From contig CAVYRD010000011.1 of NCBI GenBank assembly GCA_963770865.1, forward strand, positions 1-64,000: a stretch of 64,000 bases of DNA, in the 5' to 3' direction. The translations under genes and the position numbers were made by a program. The notes under the pieces are model-generated. The model was not told where the DNA came from and searched no databases. It saw nothing but the letters and a program-made list of their open reading frames with translations. Origin of the DNA: Miltoncostaea sp963770865 (GTDB lineage Bacteria; Actinomycetota; Thermoleophilia; Miltoncostaeales; Miltoncostaeaceae). Positions 33,117 through 42,961 of this stretch are shown here, piece by piece. The number at the start of each line of letters is the position of its first letter. Position 1 is the first letter of the stretch.

Positions 33117-34874
33117 TCAGCCGAACGTGAAGGCGAACGCTTCCGTCCCTTTCGCGAGCTCGATGCGGATGCGGCCGTCGCGGGCGGTGGGCATGTCCAG
33201 CAGGCGGTAGAGGCGGGGTCCGGTGACGGTGAGGGTCCCGTCGGGGGCGACGTCGGCGCCCGCCTCGTCGGCCGTCGGCGGGCGGCCGTCCAGCAGGACG
33301 CGGCCGGTCCGCGTCTCCCCGTCTCCGTCGAGGACCAGGTAGACGCCCTTGGCGTGGAAGCTCAGCTCGATCGCGGCGCCGCCGCCCGCGACGGCCGACT
33401 CGTCGCCGATCGTCCACTCGCCGTCGAAGGCCAGGTGGTCGGGCTCCAGCGACAGCGGGACGTGGAACTCGGTGGGGAGCATCGGGCGCACGCGCTGTCC
33501 GGCGGTGAGCCGCTGGATCCGCGCCGCGCCCACGTAGGTCTCCGGGGTCTGGCGCCGGGCGCCGGGCCCCTCCTGCCCGTCGGGGTGCGCGGCGTCGGGA
33601 CTGTCGGCCGCGACGCCGAGGGCGCGGCGCACCAGCGCCTCGGTGCGCGCCTCGTCGCCCTCGCCGACGTGCAGGTCGCGCACGTGCCCGCGTCGGTCGA
33701 TGAGGTAGGTCGCCGGCCAGTAGCGGTTGCCGTATGCGTCCCATGTCGCGTAGTCGGGGTCGAGTGCCACGGGGTAGGTGATGCCCAGGCTCCGGACCGC
33801 GTCGCCCACGTTGCCGGCGTCGGCCTCGAAGCGGAACTCCGGCGTGTGGACCCCGAGCACCGTGAGCCCGTCGCCGCGGTAGCGCTCGTACAGCGCCTCC
33901 AGCTCGGGGATCGTGCGCAGGCAGTTGATGCAGGAGTAGGTCCAGAAGTCGAGCAGCACGACGCGCCCGCGCAGCGAGGCGAGCGTGAGCGGCGCGTCGC
34001 GGGTGTTGTAGGTGGCCGAGATGCCTCTCAGCTCGGGCGCCGGGCCGGCGTCGGGAAGGCCGAGGTCGGCGCCGCCGGCCGGCGCGCCGCGGGCGGCGTC
34101 GAGGAAGGGCGGGATGTCGGTGGGCGCGCCGGCGCGCAGGCCGGCCAGCTCGCGCTCGACCTCCGGGGTGCGCTCCAGCGCCTGCAGCGTGTCGGTGTAG
34201 GCCGGGACGTCGCGGACGAGGCGGGTCGTGAGCCGCGTGTCCACGCCGAACGCGATGACCAGGCCGGCGCCGACCATCAGGAGCCCGAGGGCGGGCCGCA
34301 CCAGGGCGCCGGAGCGCCCGCGCAGGCGCGCCAGGATGCGGCGCCCGCCGGCGGCGAGCAGGCAGAGCGGCACGATGGCACCGACGGCGTACGCGGTCAG
34401 GACGACGAACGCGCGCCCTCCGGCGTCGCCCGTGGCGGCCACGGCCGCGATGGCGGCGAACACCGGCCCGGCGCACGGCGTCCACACCAGGCCGAGGGCC
34501 ACGCCCACCAGAAGGCCGCCGCCCAGCCCCGAGCGCCCGCGCGGGATGCGCTCGCCGAGGCGCGCCACCGGGGCGAGCGCGATGGCCACGCGCTCGCCGA
34601 GCGCCGGCACCAGCATCGCCGCTCCGAAGCCGATCAGGGCCGCCGTGGCGATGTTGCGGAGGGCCTGTGGGGAGAGCCCGGCGTTCTGCAGCGCCGTCGT
34701 CAGGGTGAGGGTGAACAGGACGAACGCGGCGACGAAGCCCACGGCGATCCCGGCCAGGCGGCGCGGGCCGCCGCCCGCCGAGCCGGCGAGCACGACCGGC
34801 AGGGCGGGGAGGACGCAGGGGGAGAGGGCGGTCACCACCCCGGCGAGGAACGCGACGGCGACGAGCAGGGCCAC
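33117..34874 (-). CDS. dipZ: DipZ-type fusion: CcdA membrane domain, thioredoxin domain, C-terminal sugar-binding-like domain
   Basis: 585 residues. Residues 1-225 are a CcdA-like six-helix domain with LSPCVLPALPVV and WTPCAGPVF as the redox cysteine sites. Residues about 270-420 are a thioredoxin fold with FWTYSCINCLRTIPELEALYERY; the active site is C-I-N-C. The C-terminal 140 residues (ETYVGAARIQRLT...) are the extracytoplasmic domain found in mycobacterial DipZ (Rv2874 type). It moves reducing power across the membrane. The minus-strand TAGCCT lies 6 bases before the GTG (leaderless). Its promoter is back to back with that of dxr. Confidence 0.93.
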   Translation of the reverse strand: MALLVAVAFLAGVVTALSPCVLPALPVVLAGSAGGGPRRLAGIAVGFVAAFVLFTLTLTTALQNAGLSPQALRNIATAALIGFGAAMLVPALGERVAIALAPVARLGERIPRGRSGLGGGLLVGVALGLVWTPCAGPVFAAIAAVAATGDAGGRAFVVLTAYAVGAIVPLCLLAAGGRRILARLRGRSGALVRPALGLLMVGAGLVIAFGVDTRLTTRLVRDVPAYTDTLQALERTPEVERELAGLRAGAPTDIPPFLDAARGAPAGGADLGLPDAGPAPELRGISATYNTRDAPLTLASLRGRVVLLDFWTYSCINCLRTIPELEALYERYRGDGLTVLGVHTPEFRFEADAGNVGDAVRSLGITYPVALDPDYATWDAYGNRYWPATYLIDRRGHVRDLHVGEGDEARTEALVRRALGVAADSPDAAHPDGQEGPGARRQTPETYVGAARIQRLTAGQRVRPMLPTEFHVPLSLEPDHLAFDGEWTIGDESAVAGGGAAIELSFHAKGVYLVLDGDGETRTGRVLLDGRPPTADEAGADVAPDGTLTVTGPRLYRLLDMPTARDGRIRIELAKGTEAFAFTFG

Positions 34875-34935
34875 TCGGCGAGGCTAGCCGCGATTCCTTA
34901 AGGGGGCCTTACCACGGGCGGCGCGGGGGCCTCGC

Positions 34936-34941
34936 TACACT
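34936..34941 (+). promoter_or_regulatory. -10 element of the dxr promoter
   Basis: TACACT ends 6 bases before the dxr GTG, which implies a leaderless mRNA. The dipZ -10 (minus strand, 34881-34886) is 50 bases away, so this is a compact divergent promoter. Confidence 0.6.
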
Positions 34942-34947
34942 CGACGG

Positions 34948-36057
34948 GTGGCACGCGTACTCGTCCTGGGATGCACCGGATCGATCGGGGTCCAGGCTCT
35001 GGAGGTGATCGACCGGGCGCCCGACCTCGAGGCGTGCGGCCTCGCCTGCGGGAGCGGCGTGGACGCGATGGCCGCCCAGGCAGCGGGTCACGGCGTGGAG
35101 TGGACGTCGGCCGCCGCGGGCGGCGGCACGGTGCCCCACGACCCGGACCTCGCCGCCCTGATCGACGCCTGCGAGCCCGACATCGTCCTGAACGCGCTGG
35201 TCGGCGCCGCCGGTCTGCGCCCCACGCTGGCGGCGCTCGAGCGCGGCATCACGGTGGCGCTGGCCAACAAGGAGAGCCTCGTCGCCGGCGGCGACCTGGT
35301 CGCCGCCGTTCGGGCGCGGACCGGCGCCCGGCTGGTGCCGGTCGACTCCGAGCACTCCGCCCTCTTCCAGCTGCTGGAGGGCGTGCCGCGCGAGCGCGTG
35401 CGCTCGGCGATCCTCACCGCGTCGGGGGGTCCTTTCCGAGGCCGTCCCGCCGATGAACTCGAGGGGGTGACGCGCGCCGACGCCCTCCGCCACCCGACCT
35501 GGACCATGGGGGAGAAGATCACGATCGACTCCGCGACGCTGATGAACAAGGGCCTCGAGGTGATCGAGGCGCACCACCTGTTCGACCTGCCCTACGAGCG
35601 GGTCGAGGTCCTGGTGCACCCGCAGTCGCTGATCCACGCGATGGTGCGGCTCGACGACGGCAGCGTCCTGGCCCACTGCGGCCCGCCCGACATGCGCGTG
35701 CCGATCGGCCACGCCCTGCGCCATCCGGCCCCGCCGCCGCCCGGCGAGCCGATGGACCTGGTGGGCCGGCGGCTCGACTTCGACGCGCCCGACGAGGCCG
35801 CGTTCCCCTGCCTGGCCCTGGCCCGCACGGCGGGCGCCGCCGGCGGCACCGCGCCCGCCGTGCTGAACGGCGCCAACGAGGTGGCCGTGGCCGCGTTCCT
35901 GGCCGAGCGGATCGGCTTCATGGACATCCCGCGCGTCGTCTCCGCCGCGCTCGACGGCGTGCCCCCCGGCCCCGCGGACACGATCGACGCCGTCATGCAG
36001 GCCGACGCCCGCGCCCGCGACGCGGCGGCCCTCGCCGTGGAGGGGGTGCCCGCGTGA
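34948..36057 (+). CDS. dxr: 1-deoxy-D-xylulose 5-phosphate reductoisomerase
   Basis: Second step of the MEP isoprenoid pathway. 369 residues. VLGCTGSIGVQALEVI binds NADPH; ALANKESLVAGG, PVDSEHSALFQLL, TASGGPFRG, TWTMGEKITIDSATLMNKGLEVIEAHHLF and PVLNGANEVAVAAFL are the family and metal-site texts. It pairs with ispG two genes on. Overlaps rseP by four bases. Confidence 0.97.
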   Translation: MARVLVLGCTGSIGVQALEVIDRAPDLEACGLACGSGVDAMAAQAAGHGVEWTSAAAGGGTVPHDPDLAALIDACEPDIVLNALVGAAGLRPTLAALERGITVALANKESLVAGGDLVAAVRARTGARLVPVDSEHSALFQLLEGVPRERVRSAILTASGGPFRGRPADELEGVTRADALRHPTWTMGEKITIDSATLMNKGLEVIEAHHLFDLPYERVEVLVHPQSLIHAMVRLDDGSVLAHCGPPDMRVPIGHALRHPAPPPPGEPMDLVGRRLDFDAPDEAAFPCLALARTAGAAGGTAPAVLNGANEVAVAAFLAERIGFMDIPRVVSAALDGVPPGPADTIDAVMQADARARDAAALAVEGVPA

Positions 36058-37166
36058 TCCTCAACCTCGTCTGGTTCGTCCTGATCCTGATGGTCCTCGT
36101 GCTGGTCCACGAGGCCGGCCACATGGTGGTCGCCAAGTGGTGCGGGATGCGCGTCGAGCGCTTCTCGATCTTCATGGGCAAGCCGATCTGGTCGCGCACG
36201 CGCGGCGAGACCGAGTACGCGATCGGGTGGCTGCCCCTCGGCGGCTACGTGAAGATCAGCGGGATGACCGTCGGCGAGGAGATCGACGACGAGGTCAAGC
36301 ACCGCGCGTACACCGCCAAGCCGGCCTGGAAGAAGATCGCCACGATCCTCGCCGGACCGGCGGTCAACATCGTCCTCGCGATCATCATCTTCGCGGCGAT
36401 CTTCTGGATCGGCATCCCGACCTCGACGGCGACCACCACCGTGGCGTCGGTCACCCGCGACTCCGCCGCGCAGGCCGCCGGGCTGCAGCCCGGCGACACG
36501 GTGCTGGCGGTGAACGGCGTCCCTGCGAAGGGCGACGCCGTCGTGGTGCAGAAGGTCCTCCGCGCGTTCGACGCCGGCGAGACGGTGCGCCTGCGGATCG
36601 GGCGCGACGGCTCCGTCATCGAGCGCACGGCGAAGCTCCAGCTGCTGACCGACCAGCTCGGCCACACGGCCGTCGACCCCGTGACCAGGCGCACGGTCAC
36701 CGGCCTCGGCTTCGTGTTCGACACCGTCGCGGGGCCCACCGTGCGCTCGGGGCCGATCGAGGGCGTCCGCGAGGCGTGGGACTTCACCTGGTACGTGCTG
36801 AAGACCAACGTGCAGGTGATCGGCGAGTCGTTCACGAACAGCAAGGCCCGCGGCGAGGTGTCGAGCATCGTGGGGGTCGGCGCGACCTTCAACGCGGTGG
36901 CGAGCAACGGCCTCATCGACATCCTGCAGTTCGTCGGGGTGATCAGCCTGGCGCTCGGCATCTTCAACCTGCTGCCGATCCTGCCCCTCGACGGCGGTCA
37001 CATCGTCTTCGCGATCGCGGAGAAGGTGAAGGGCTCGGCGTTCAGCGCGGTGACCTACGGCCGCGCCTCGTTCGTCGGCTTCGCGATCGTGATGCTGATC
37101 TTCGCCGTCGCCCTTCAGAACGACATCGGCCGCCTCACCGGGGACGGCTTCCAGGTCAACCCCTAG
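36054..37166 (+). CDS. rseP: Site-2 protease (RseP/RIP, M50)
   Basis: 370 residues. Zinc motif HEAGH in helix 1 (LVLVHEAGHMVVAKW), PDZ domain around residues 130-210 (AAQAAGLQPGDTVLAVNGVPA) and the third ligand in NLLPILPLDGGHIVF. It cleaves anti-sigma factors or signal peptide remnants inside the membrane. Placement between dxr and ispG is typical of actinobacteria. Confidence 0.95.
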   Translation: MILNLVWFVLILMVLVLVHEAGHMVVAKWCGMRVERFSIFMGKPIWSRTRGETEYAIGWLPLGGYVKISGMTVGEEIDDEVKHRAYTAKPAWKKIATILAGPAVNIVLAIIIFAAIFWIGIPTSTATTTVASVTRDSAAQAAGLQPGDTVLAVNGVPAKGDAVVVQKVLRAFDAGETVRLRIGRDGSVIERTAKLQLLTDQLGHTAVDPVTRRTVTGLGFVFDTVAGPTVRSGPIEGVREAWDFTWYVLKTNVQVIGESFTNSKARGEVSSIVGVGATFNAVASNGLIDILQFVGVISLALGIFNLLPILPLDGGHIVFAIAEKVKGSAFSAVTYGRASFVGFAIVMLIFAVALQNDIGRLTGDGFQVNP

Positions 37167-37184
37167 TGCCCCGGCGCGGGGCAC

Positions 37185-37190
37185 TAGTAT
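37185..37190 (+). promoter_or_regulatory. -10 element of the ispG promoter
   Basis: TAGTAT ends 7 bases before the ispG ATG at 37198, with no ribosome site between. Matches the leaderless pattern. Confidence 0.6.
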
Positions 37191-37197
37191 CGGTCCG

Positions 37198-38436
37198 ATG
37201 AGCGCCCCCCGACGCGCGAGCCGCACCTGCATGGTGGGGCCGGTCCCGATCGGCCCGGCCGGGCCCGTCGTGGTCCAGTCGATGACCAACACCGACACGG
37301 CCGACGCCCGGGCGACCGCCGCCCAGGTGTCCGAGCTGGCCGAGGCCGGCTCGGAGATCGTCCGCATCACGGTCAACAACCGCGCCTCCGCGGCGCGGGT
37401 GGCCGAGATCCGCGACCGCCTGCGCGACGAGCACGGCGTCGATGTCCCGCTGGTCGGCGACTTCCACTACAACGGCCACACGCTGCTGCGCGAGTTCCCG
37501 GACTGCGCCGAGGCGCTGGCCAAGTACCGCATCAACCCGGGCAACGTCGGCCGGGGCGCCCGCCACGACGCCAACTTCGCGACGATGGTGCAGGCGGCGA
37601 TCGACCACGAGCGGCCCGTGCGGATCGGCGTCAACGCCGGCTCGCTCGACCCCGAGATGCTCGACGCGCTGATGGACGAGAACGGCCGCCGTGCCGAGCC
37701 GCTGCCCGCCGACGCGGTGCTGCGCGAGGCGATGGTGCAGAGCGCGATCACGTCCGCCGAGGCGGCCGAGGAGATCGGCCTGCCGGGCGACCGCATCGTG
37801 CTCTCGTGCAAGACCAGCCGCCTGCAGGACATGGTCGCCGTCTACCGGGACCTGGCGGCCCGCTGCGACTACCCGCTGCACCTCGGCCTCACCGAGGCCG
37901 GCATGGGCAGCAAGGGCATCGTCTCGACCACCGCGGCGCTGGCGATCCTGCTGCAGGACGGCATCGGCGACACGATCCGCGCCAGCCTCACCCCGGAGCC
38001 CGGCGGCGACCGCGCGATCGAGGTCCGCGTCTGCCGCGAGCTGCTGCAGGGCCTCGGCCTGCGGACTTTCCGCCCCGAGGTCACGGCGTGCCCGGGCTGC
38101 GGGCGCACCACCAGCACGGTCTTCCAGGAGCTGGCCCAGTCGATCGAGCGCCACCTCGACGCCCGGATGGCCGAGTGGCGCGAGGAGCGGCCGGGCGTCG
38201 CCGACCTGAAGGTGGCCGTGATGGGCTGCATCGTGAACGGGCCGGGGGAGAGCCGGGCCGCGGACATCGGCATCAGCCTGCCCGGCACCGGCGAGTCGCC
38301 GCGCGCCCCGGTCTACGTGGACGGCGAGAAGGTCGCCACCCTGGAGGGCGCCGGCCTGGCCGCCGACTTCATCCGGATGGTCGAGGACTACGTGGAGGCC
38401 CGCTACCCACGGGCCGGGGCGGGCATCGCGTCCTAG
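37198..38436 (+). CDS. ispG: 4-hydroxy-3-methylbut-2-en-1-yl diphosphate synthase
   Basis: A 4Fe-4S enzyme of the MEP pathway, 412 residues. VVVQSMTNTDTADARAT and LVGDFHYNGHTLL form the barrel domain; the cluster cysteines are in TACPGCGRT and VMGCIVNGPGE. Single-domain bacterial form. Confidence 0.97.
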   Translation: MSAPRRASRTCMVGPVPIGPAGPVVVQSMTNTDTADARATAAQVSELAEAGSEIVRITVNNRASAARVAEIRDRLRDEHGVDVPLVGDFHYNGHTLLREFPDCAEALAKYRINPGNVGRGARHDANFATMVQAAIDHERPVRIGVNAGSLDPEMLDALMDENGRRAEPLPADAVLREAMVQSAITSAEAAEEIGLPGDRIVLSCKTSRLQDMVAVYRDLAARCDYPLHLGLTEAGMGSKGIVSTTAALAILLQDGIGDTIRASLTPEPGGDRAIEVRVCRELLQGLGLRTFRPEVTACPGCGRTTSTVFQELAQSIERHLDARMAEWREERPGVADLKVAVMGCIVNGPGESRAADIGISLPGTGESPRAPVYVDGEKVATLEGAGLAADFIRMVEDYVEARYPRAGAGIAS

Positions 38437-38552
38437 ACGACGCGGTTGTGGACTTGTCGTAGCGGGTGTCAGCGCGGCGCCTGATGCGCGGCCGGACCCG
38501 CCGCGGTGGCATGGGGGCCGTTGACCCGTCCCACGGAGCTGGAGGGAGCGAG

Positions 38553-39347
38553 ATGTCCGCTGCCACATCCTCACGCCGGGCGCGAGCGTGGCGTCGCAGC
38601 GTCCTCGCCGCCGCTCTGGCGCTCGCGCTCATCGCCGCTCCGGGCGCCATGGCCGCCGACGGCGTCCTCGCCACGACCGCGCCGCCCCAGGTGACCCCTG
38701 TCCGCAATGCGGCTGGCGCCCTCGTCGCCCTCCAATGCACGTCGGCCCCGTGGCTGGAGACCTCGTCCGGGCGGACGGTCGCGCCGCTCCTCTCCTATTC
38801 CTGGTTGGCGAACGCGCTCCCGGTCGGGGGTGCGACCTCCAGCCTCTACGCCGTCGAAGCCTCCGATACCGGCAAGTCGCTCACGTGCGCCGTGAACGCG
38901 GTCTTCGCGCTCGGCAGCGCGGGGACGGTGACCACCTTCCGCGGCATCGCGTATTCGGCCCCGTTCCTCGTCGTCCAGCCCTCCGCCCCCGCGCCGCCGG
39001 TCACGGTCACCCGGGTGGTGGGGGCGGCGACCCTCGTGATGCCGCGGCTGGCCACCCGGACCGTCGACCCGTCGGGCCGGGTCACCATCGCGTCGAGCGT
39101 GACGTGCGGCGCGCGGTGCACGGTGCTCGTTGCCGCGACCACGCGGATCGGCCGGGCGACCTACCGGTCGGAGCTGCGGCGGACGGTGGGCACGACGAGC
39201 AGGAAGCTCATCCTGGTCCTGCCGCGCTCCGCGCGCGCCGCGCTGGCGCGTGCCAAGCGGGGTCGGGTGACGGTCGTCGTCACCGTGCGCTCGGCAGGAG
39301 GGGTTCAGGCCACGCTGAGGCGGACGCTCACGCTGCGCCCGGCCTGA
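38553..39347 (+). CDS. Secreted protein of unknown function
   Basis: 264 residues. GGAGGG lies before the ATG, followed by a basic segment and a hydrophobic signal peptide (SVLAAALALALIAAPGAMAADG) with an AMA-AD cleavage site. The mature part looks beta-rich, with paired cysteines (LQCTSAP...LTCAVN and VTCGARCTVLVA), like an immunoglobulin-type or surface domain. A basic C-terminal third ends in LRRTLTLRP. No family recognised. The next gene is also secreted and 37 bases away, so they probably form one unit. Confidence 0.75.
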   Translation: MSAATSSRRARAWRRSVLAAALALALIAAPGAMAADGVLATTAPPQVTPVRNAAGALVALQCTSAPWLETSSGRTVAPLLSYSWLANALPVGGATSSLYAVEASDTGKSLTCAVNAVFALGSAGTVTTFRGIAYSAPFLVVQPSAPAPPVTVTRVVGAATLVMPRLATRTVDPSGRVTIASSVTCGARCTVLVAATTRIGRATYRSELRRTVGTTSRKLILVLPRSARAALARAKRGRVTVVVTVRSAGGVQATLRRTLTLRPA

Positions 39348-39384
39348 GGCCCGGGCCGGCGACGCCTCCGAGAGGACGGTCGCG

Positions 39385-40764
39385 ATGACCGCCAGAGGGC
39401 TGGCCTCCGCCGCCATCGCCCTGGTCATCGCGTCCGGCATGCCCGCTCCGACGGCCGTCGCGGCGGCGCCCCGGGGGATCGTCTACGACAGCGGCGCGGG
39501 GGCGGGCCTGCTGCTCAACGGGGACGGGCGACGGCCCGGCCTCGCGTCGATCCCCGGGGTCCTGCACCAGGGCCCGGCCCTGCCCCTCGTGGCGCCGGAG
39601 CTCCAGGCGGGGAAGGTGACGGCGTTCGCCCCCACCGCGACGACCCCGAGCGTCGTGGGGCGCTCGTCCGAGGAGGTCGCCGCGCTCATCCGCGACGCCA
39701 TCATCACCTCCGGCTCGCATACCGTGTTCCTGGACGAGATCACCGCGGACTTCCGCTCCGAGACGGGGGCGAACGTTCGCAGCGCCATGATCGCGCTCAG
39801 CCACGAGCCCTCCCCCTGGGGCGAGGAGAGCCTCGCCCGGCACGTGCAGGTCTACATCCCGACCCCCGGCTGGATGCTCAACGACGCGTCCGGCTGGCGC
39901 GACGCCTGGGCGATCCTCGCCGCGAGCGGCGGCGTCTGGCTCGAGACCTTCCGGGCCCGCGAGGGCCGGCCGGTCGCCTGGGCCGCCGCTGACTGGCTCC
40001 ACTTCCCGGCCGCCGTCGGGCTCGCACTGGGACGGGCCGGCGGCGACCGCGGGCGGCTCCACCTGCTCGTCGGGCCCGGACCGCAGGCTCGGACGTGGCG
40101 GCTCGCCCGCACCGGTCCCAACTGCGCGCTCCTGATGAACGGACCGGGCGCCTATCGCCTGGGCCGGGACGCGAGCGCCTTCCTGGACCAGTTCCACGCG
40201 GCGTTCGGCGCCGACGGCGCCGGTCGTCCCCGCTGCCTGCCTGAGCCGGTGCTCGGCCCGCGGGTACGGCACGCTCTCGCCGGTGCGCTCGGTCTGGCCG
40301 AGGGCGGCCTCGTCAACCCCGCCGCGCTCACGGCCCGCCCCGCCCTGGTCTCCGGGCGGCGCGTCACCCTGCTCGCCGCCCTCGGTCAGGATCCGCTGGG
40401 GCTCGCCCGACGATTCGGCGTGTCGCGGGCGGAGTTCTGGCGGAGGGCCCGTCCGCGGCTGCGGATCCTCGGGGTGGGGGTCGCCCGCACGGTCCGGCTC
40501 CCCCGCACGGGCCGCGGCGCGGTCCCCCTCCGGCTGCGTGACACCGGCGCTCTCGAGGTGGAGCTCCTTGTGGACGGATCGTCGATCCGCTGGGCCGTGG
40601 GCCGCCCGGCCGACCTCGCGCGCGCGCTGCCCCCTCGCCCCGCCCTGAAGGGGATCCGGCCCCGCCTGGTGGCCTCTCCGTCGACCTGGGACCTCACCGT
40701 GCCCCTCCGGATCCCCGGGCGCCTGAGCGCACGGGCCACGTTCGAGGTGCGCGCGTCGCCCTAG
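39385..40764 (+). CDS. Secreted protein of unknown function
   Basis: 459 residues with a signal peptide ending PTAVAAAPRG. The central part has recognisable structure without a family I can name: TVFLDEITADFRSETGANVRSAMIALSHEP, ARHVQVYIPTPGWMLNDASGWRDAWAILAASGGVWLETF. The LDEI...R...A layout with tryptophan-rich text recalls a (beta-alpha) barrel glycosidase-like protein; this is only a suggestion. Its TAG (40762-40764) interlocks with the proS stop on the other strand (CTAG). Confidence 0.75.
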   Translation: MTARGLASAAIALVIASGMPAPTAVAAAPRGIVYDSGAGAGLLLNGDGRRPGLASIPGVLHQGPALPLVAPELQAGKVTAFAPTATTPSVVGRSSEEVAALIRDAIITSGSHTVFLDEITADFRSETGANVRSAMIALSHEPSPWGEESLARHVQVYIPTPGWMLNDASGWRDAWAILAASGGVWLETFRAREGRPVAWAAADWLHFPAAVGLALGRAGGDRGRLHLLVGPGPQARTWRLARTGPNCALLMNGPGAYRLGRDASAFLDQFHAAFGADGAGRPRCLPEPVLGPRVRHALAGALGLAEGGLVNPAALTARPALVSGRRVTLLAALGQDPLGLARRFGVSRAEFWRRARPRLRILGVGVARTVRLPRTGRGAVPLRLRDTGALEVELLVDGSSIRWAVGRPADLARALPPRPALKGIRPRLVASPSTWDLTVPLRIPGRLSARATFEVRASP

Positions 40765-42176
40765 TAGGCGCGGGCGACGATCGCCTGGAGCGGGCCCTCG
40801 AGGTCGTCCGGCACGCCGCCCTCGGGGGTCTGCAGGCAGCGCACGCTGATGCCGTGCTCGGCGAGGCGGTCCTCACCCTCGCCGCCCACGACGTCCCACG
40901 GGATGCGGGCGAAGCCGGTGCGCCCGGCCTCGATCGCCTCCTCGATGCTCGACACGTCGGCGGTGCGCCCGTCACGGAAGGCGATGGCCTCGGCCAGCAG
41001 GCCGGCCTGCATCTCGTCGAGCAGCGCCGAGACCGTGTCCGCGAGGCCGGCCAGCGGCGCGGAGCCCTTGGAGCGCGTGTCGCGGCGCACCAGGGTGACG
41101 GCGCTCTCGGCCAGGTCGCGCGGGCCGATCTCGATGCGCACCGGGACGCCCTTCAGCTCCCAGTCCGTCGCGCGGCGGCCGAAGCCGGTCGCCGTCTGGT
41201 CGTCCACCCGGGCGCGCACGCCCGCGGCGTTCAGCTCGGCCGTGAGGCGGCGCGCCTCCGTGGCCACCGAGCCCTGGTCGTCGTCGCGCACCACCATCAC
41301 GACGGCCTGGATGTGCGCGATGCGCGGCGGCACGCGCAGGCCGTTGTCGTCGCCGTGGCACATGATGAGCCCGCCGATCATGCGCGTGGTGGAGCCCCAC
41401 GAGGTGGTCCAGCAGTGCTCGAGCACCCCGTCCTCGCCGAGGTACTGCATGCCGAAGGCCTTCGCGAAGTTCTGGCCGAGCTCGTGGCTGGTGCTCATCT
41501 GGAGGGCCCGCCCGTCGCCCATCATCCCCTCGCAGGTCATCGTGTTGATGGCCCCGGCGAAGCGCTCGCGGGAGGTCTTGACGCCGATCAGCACCGGCAT
41601 CGCGAGCATCTCGACCATGAAGTCGCGGTAGACGTCGGTGAGGATGCGCCGCGCGTACGCGGCGGCGTCCTCCTGGGTGGCGTGGGCCGTGTGGCCCTCC
41701 TGCCAGAGGAACTCGGTGGTGCGCAGGAAGATGCGCGGGCGCAGCTCCCAGCGCACGACGTTGGCCCACTGGTTCAGCAGCAGCGGCAGGTCGCGGTAGG
41801 ACTGGATCCACTTGGCCATCAGCTCGCCGAAAAGCGTCTCCGAGGTGGGGCGCACGACGAGCGGCTCCTCGAGCTCCTTGCCGCCGGCCACGGTGACCAC
41901 CGCGAGCTCCGGGCTGAAGCCCTCCACGTGCTCGGCCTCGCGCTTGAGGTACGACTCGGGGATGAACAGGGGCAGGTAGACGTTCTCGGCGCCGGAGGCC
42001 TTGATGCGCGCGTCCATGTCGGACTGCATCCGCTCCCACAGGCCGTAGCCGTAGGGGCGGATGACCATCGTGCCGCGCACGGGGCCGTTCTCGGCGAGCT
42101 CCGCCTTGGCCAGGACGTCCTGGTACCACTGCGGGAAGTCGTCGGCGCGGGACGCGAGGATCGGGGCCTTGGCCAT
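40761..42176 (-). CDS. proS: Prolyl-tRNA synthetase, archaeal/eukaryotic type
   Basis: 471 residues, lacking the bacterial editing insertion. Class II motifs: GTMVIRPYGYGLWERMQ, VVRPTSETLFGELMAKWI, WELRPRIFLRTTEFLWQEGHTAHA and a motif 3 region SWGSTTRMIGGLIMCHGDDNGLRVP. The C-terminus ends in AY, as in this subclass. The ATG at 42176 is chosen because a longer reading would run through the tRNA-Pro gene. It lies head to head with tRNA-Pro, its own substrate. Confidence 0.95.
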   Translation of the reverse strand: MAKAPILASRADDFPQWYQDVLAKAELAENGPVRGTMVIRPYGYGLWERMQSDMDARIKASGAENVYLPLFIPESYLKREAEHVEGFSPELAVVTVAGGKELEEPLVVRPTSETLFGELMAKWIQSYRDLPLLLNQWANVVRWELRPRIFLRTTEFLWQEGHTAHATQEDAAAYARRILTDVYRDFMVEMLAMPVLIGVKTSRERFAGAINTMTCEGMMGDGRALQMSTSHELGQNFAKAFGMQYLGEDGVLEHCWTTSWGSTTRMIGGLIMCHGDDNGLRVPPRIAHIQAVVMVVRDDDQGSVATEARRLTAELNAAGVRARVDDQTATGFGRRATDWELKGVPVRIEIGPRDLAESAVTLVRRDTRSKGSAPLAGLADTVSALLDEMQAGLLAEAIAFRDGRTADVSSIEEAIEAGRTGFARIPWDVVGGEGEDRLAEHGISVRCLQTPEGGVPDDLEGPLQAIVARAY

Positions 42177-42246
42177 CGGCGGGGGATGCTTAGTGAAGCC
42201 GCGCGAGCGCGACACGAGGCCCGCGCTGCGGTAACCTGCGGTCTCT

Positions 42247-42324
<78 letters not shown>

Positions 42325-42359
42325 CTCCTCCCGCGGACGCGGGCGACGGCGGTGGGCCC

Positions 42360-42941
42360 GTGACTCGCTCTGACACCGGATACGGGCGCTCGCGCTGGGC
42401 CTGGGTGCCGAACGCGCTGACCATCGGCCGCCTGGCCGCGCTGCCGGTGCTCCTGTGGGTGCTGATCACGGCCGACGGCACGACCTCGGTGCTCGGCTGG
42501 GCGATCTTCTCGGTCACGGCGATCACGGACTTCCTGGACGGGTGGCTCGCCCGCCGCCTGGGGGCCGAGTCAACGTTCGGGCGCATCGCCGACCCGCTGG
42601 CCGACCGCCTGCTCGTGGGCGTGGGCCTCGTCGGCGTGATGCTTCTGGGCTCGGTGCCGCTGGCGGCGCCCCTCATCCTGCTGGTGCGCGACATCGTCAT
42701 CGTGGCCGGGGCCGTCGCCCTGCTGCGCACCGGCATCGACATGCGCGTGGACATGGCGGGCAAGATCTCCTCGGCCCTCACGATGACCGCGACCGGCTTC
42801 GCCATCTGGCTCGACCAGGCGTGGGTGGAGGTGCTGATGTGGGCGGCGGTGGCCCTCGCGCTCGGCACCTTCGCCAACTACGCGCGCCAGGCCGTGGCGC
42901 TGCTGCGTGCCCGCTCCGCGGAGCCCTCGACCCGGGGCTGA
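42360..42941 (+). CDS. pgsA: CDP-alcohol phosphatidyltransferase (PGP synthase-like)
   Basis: 193 residues, membrane enzyme. The CDP-alcohol motif D-G-x2-A-R-x8-G-x3-D-x3-D is intact in DFLDGWLARRLGAESTFGRIADPLADR. About five membrane helices. It most likely makes phosphatidylglycerol phosphate from CDP-diacylglycerol supplied by CdsA; a cardiolipin-type variant is possible. Confidence 0.88.
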   Translation: MTRSDTGYGRSRWAWVPNALTIGRLAALPVLLWVLITADGTTSVLGWAIFSVTAITDFLDGWLARRLGAESTFGRIADPLADRLLVGVGLVGVMLLGSVPLAAPLILLVRDIVIVAGAVALLRTGIDMRVDMAGKISSALTMTATGFAIWLDQAWVEVLMWAAVALALGTFANYARQAVALLRARSAEPSTRG

Positions 42942-42961
42942 GGGTTCGGCCCGCGGGCCGC

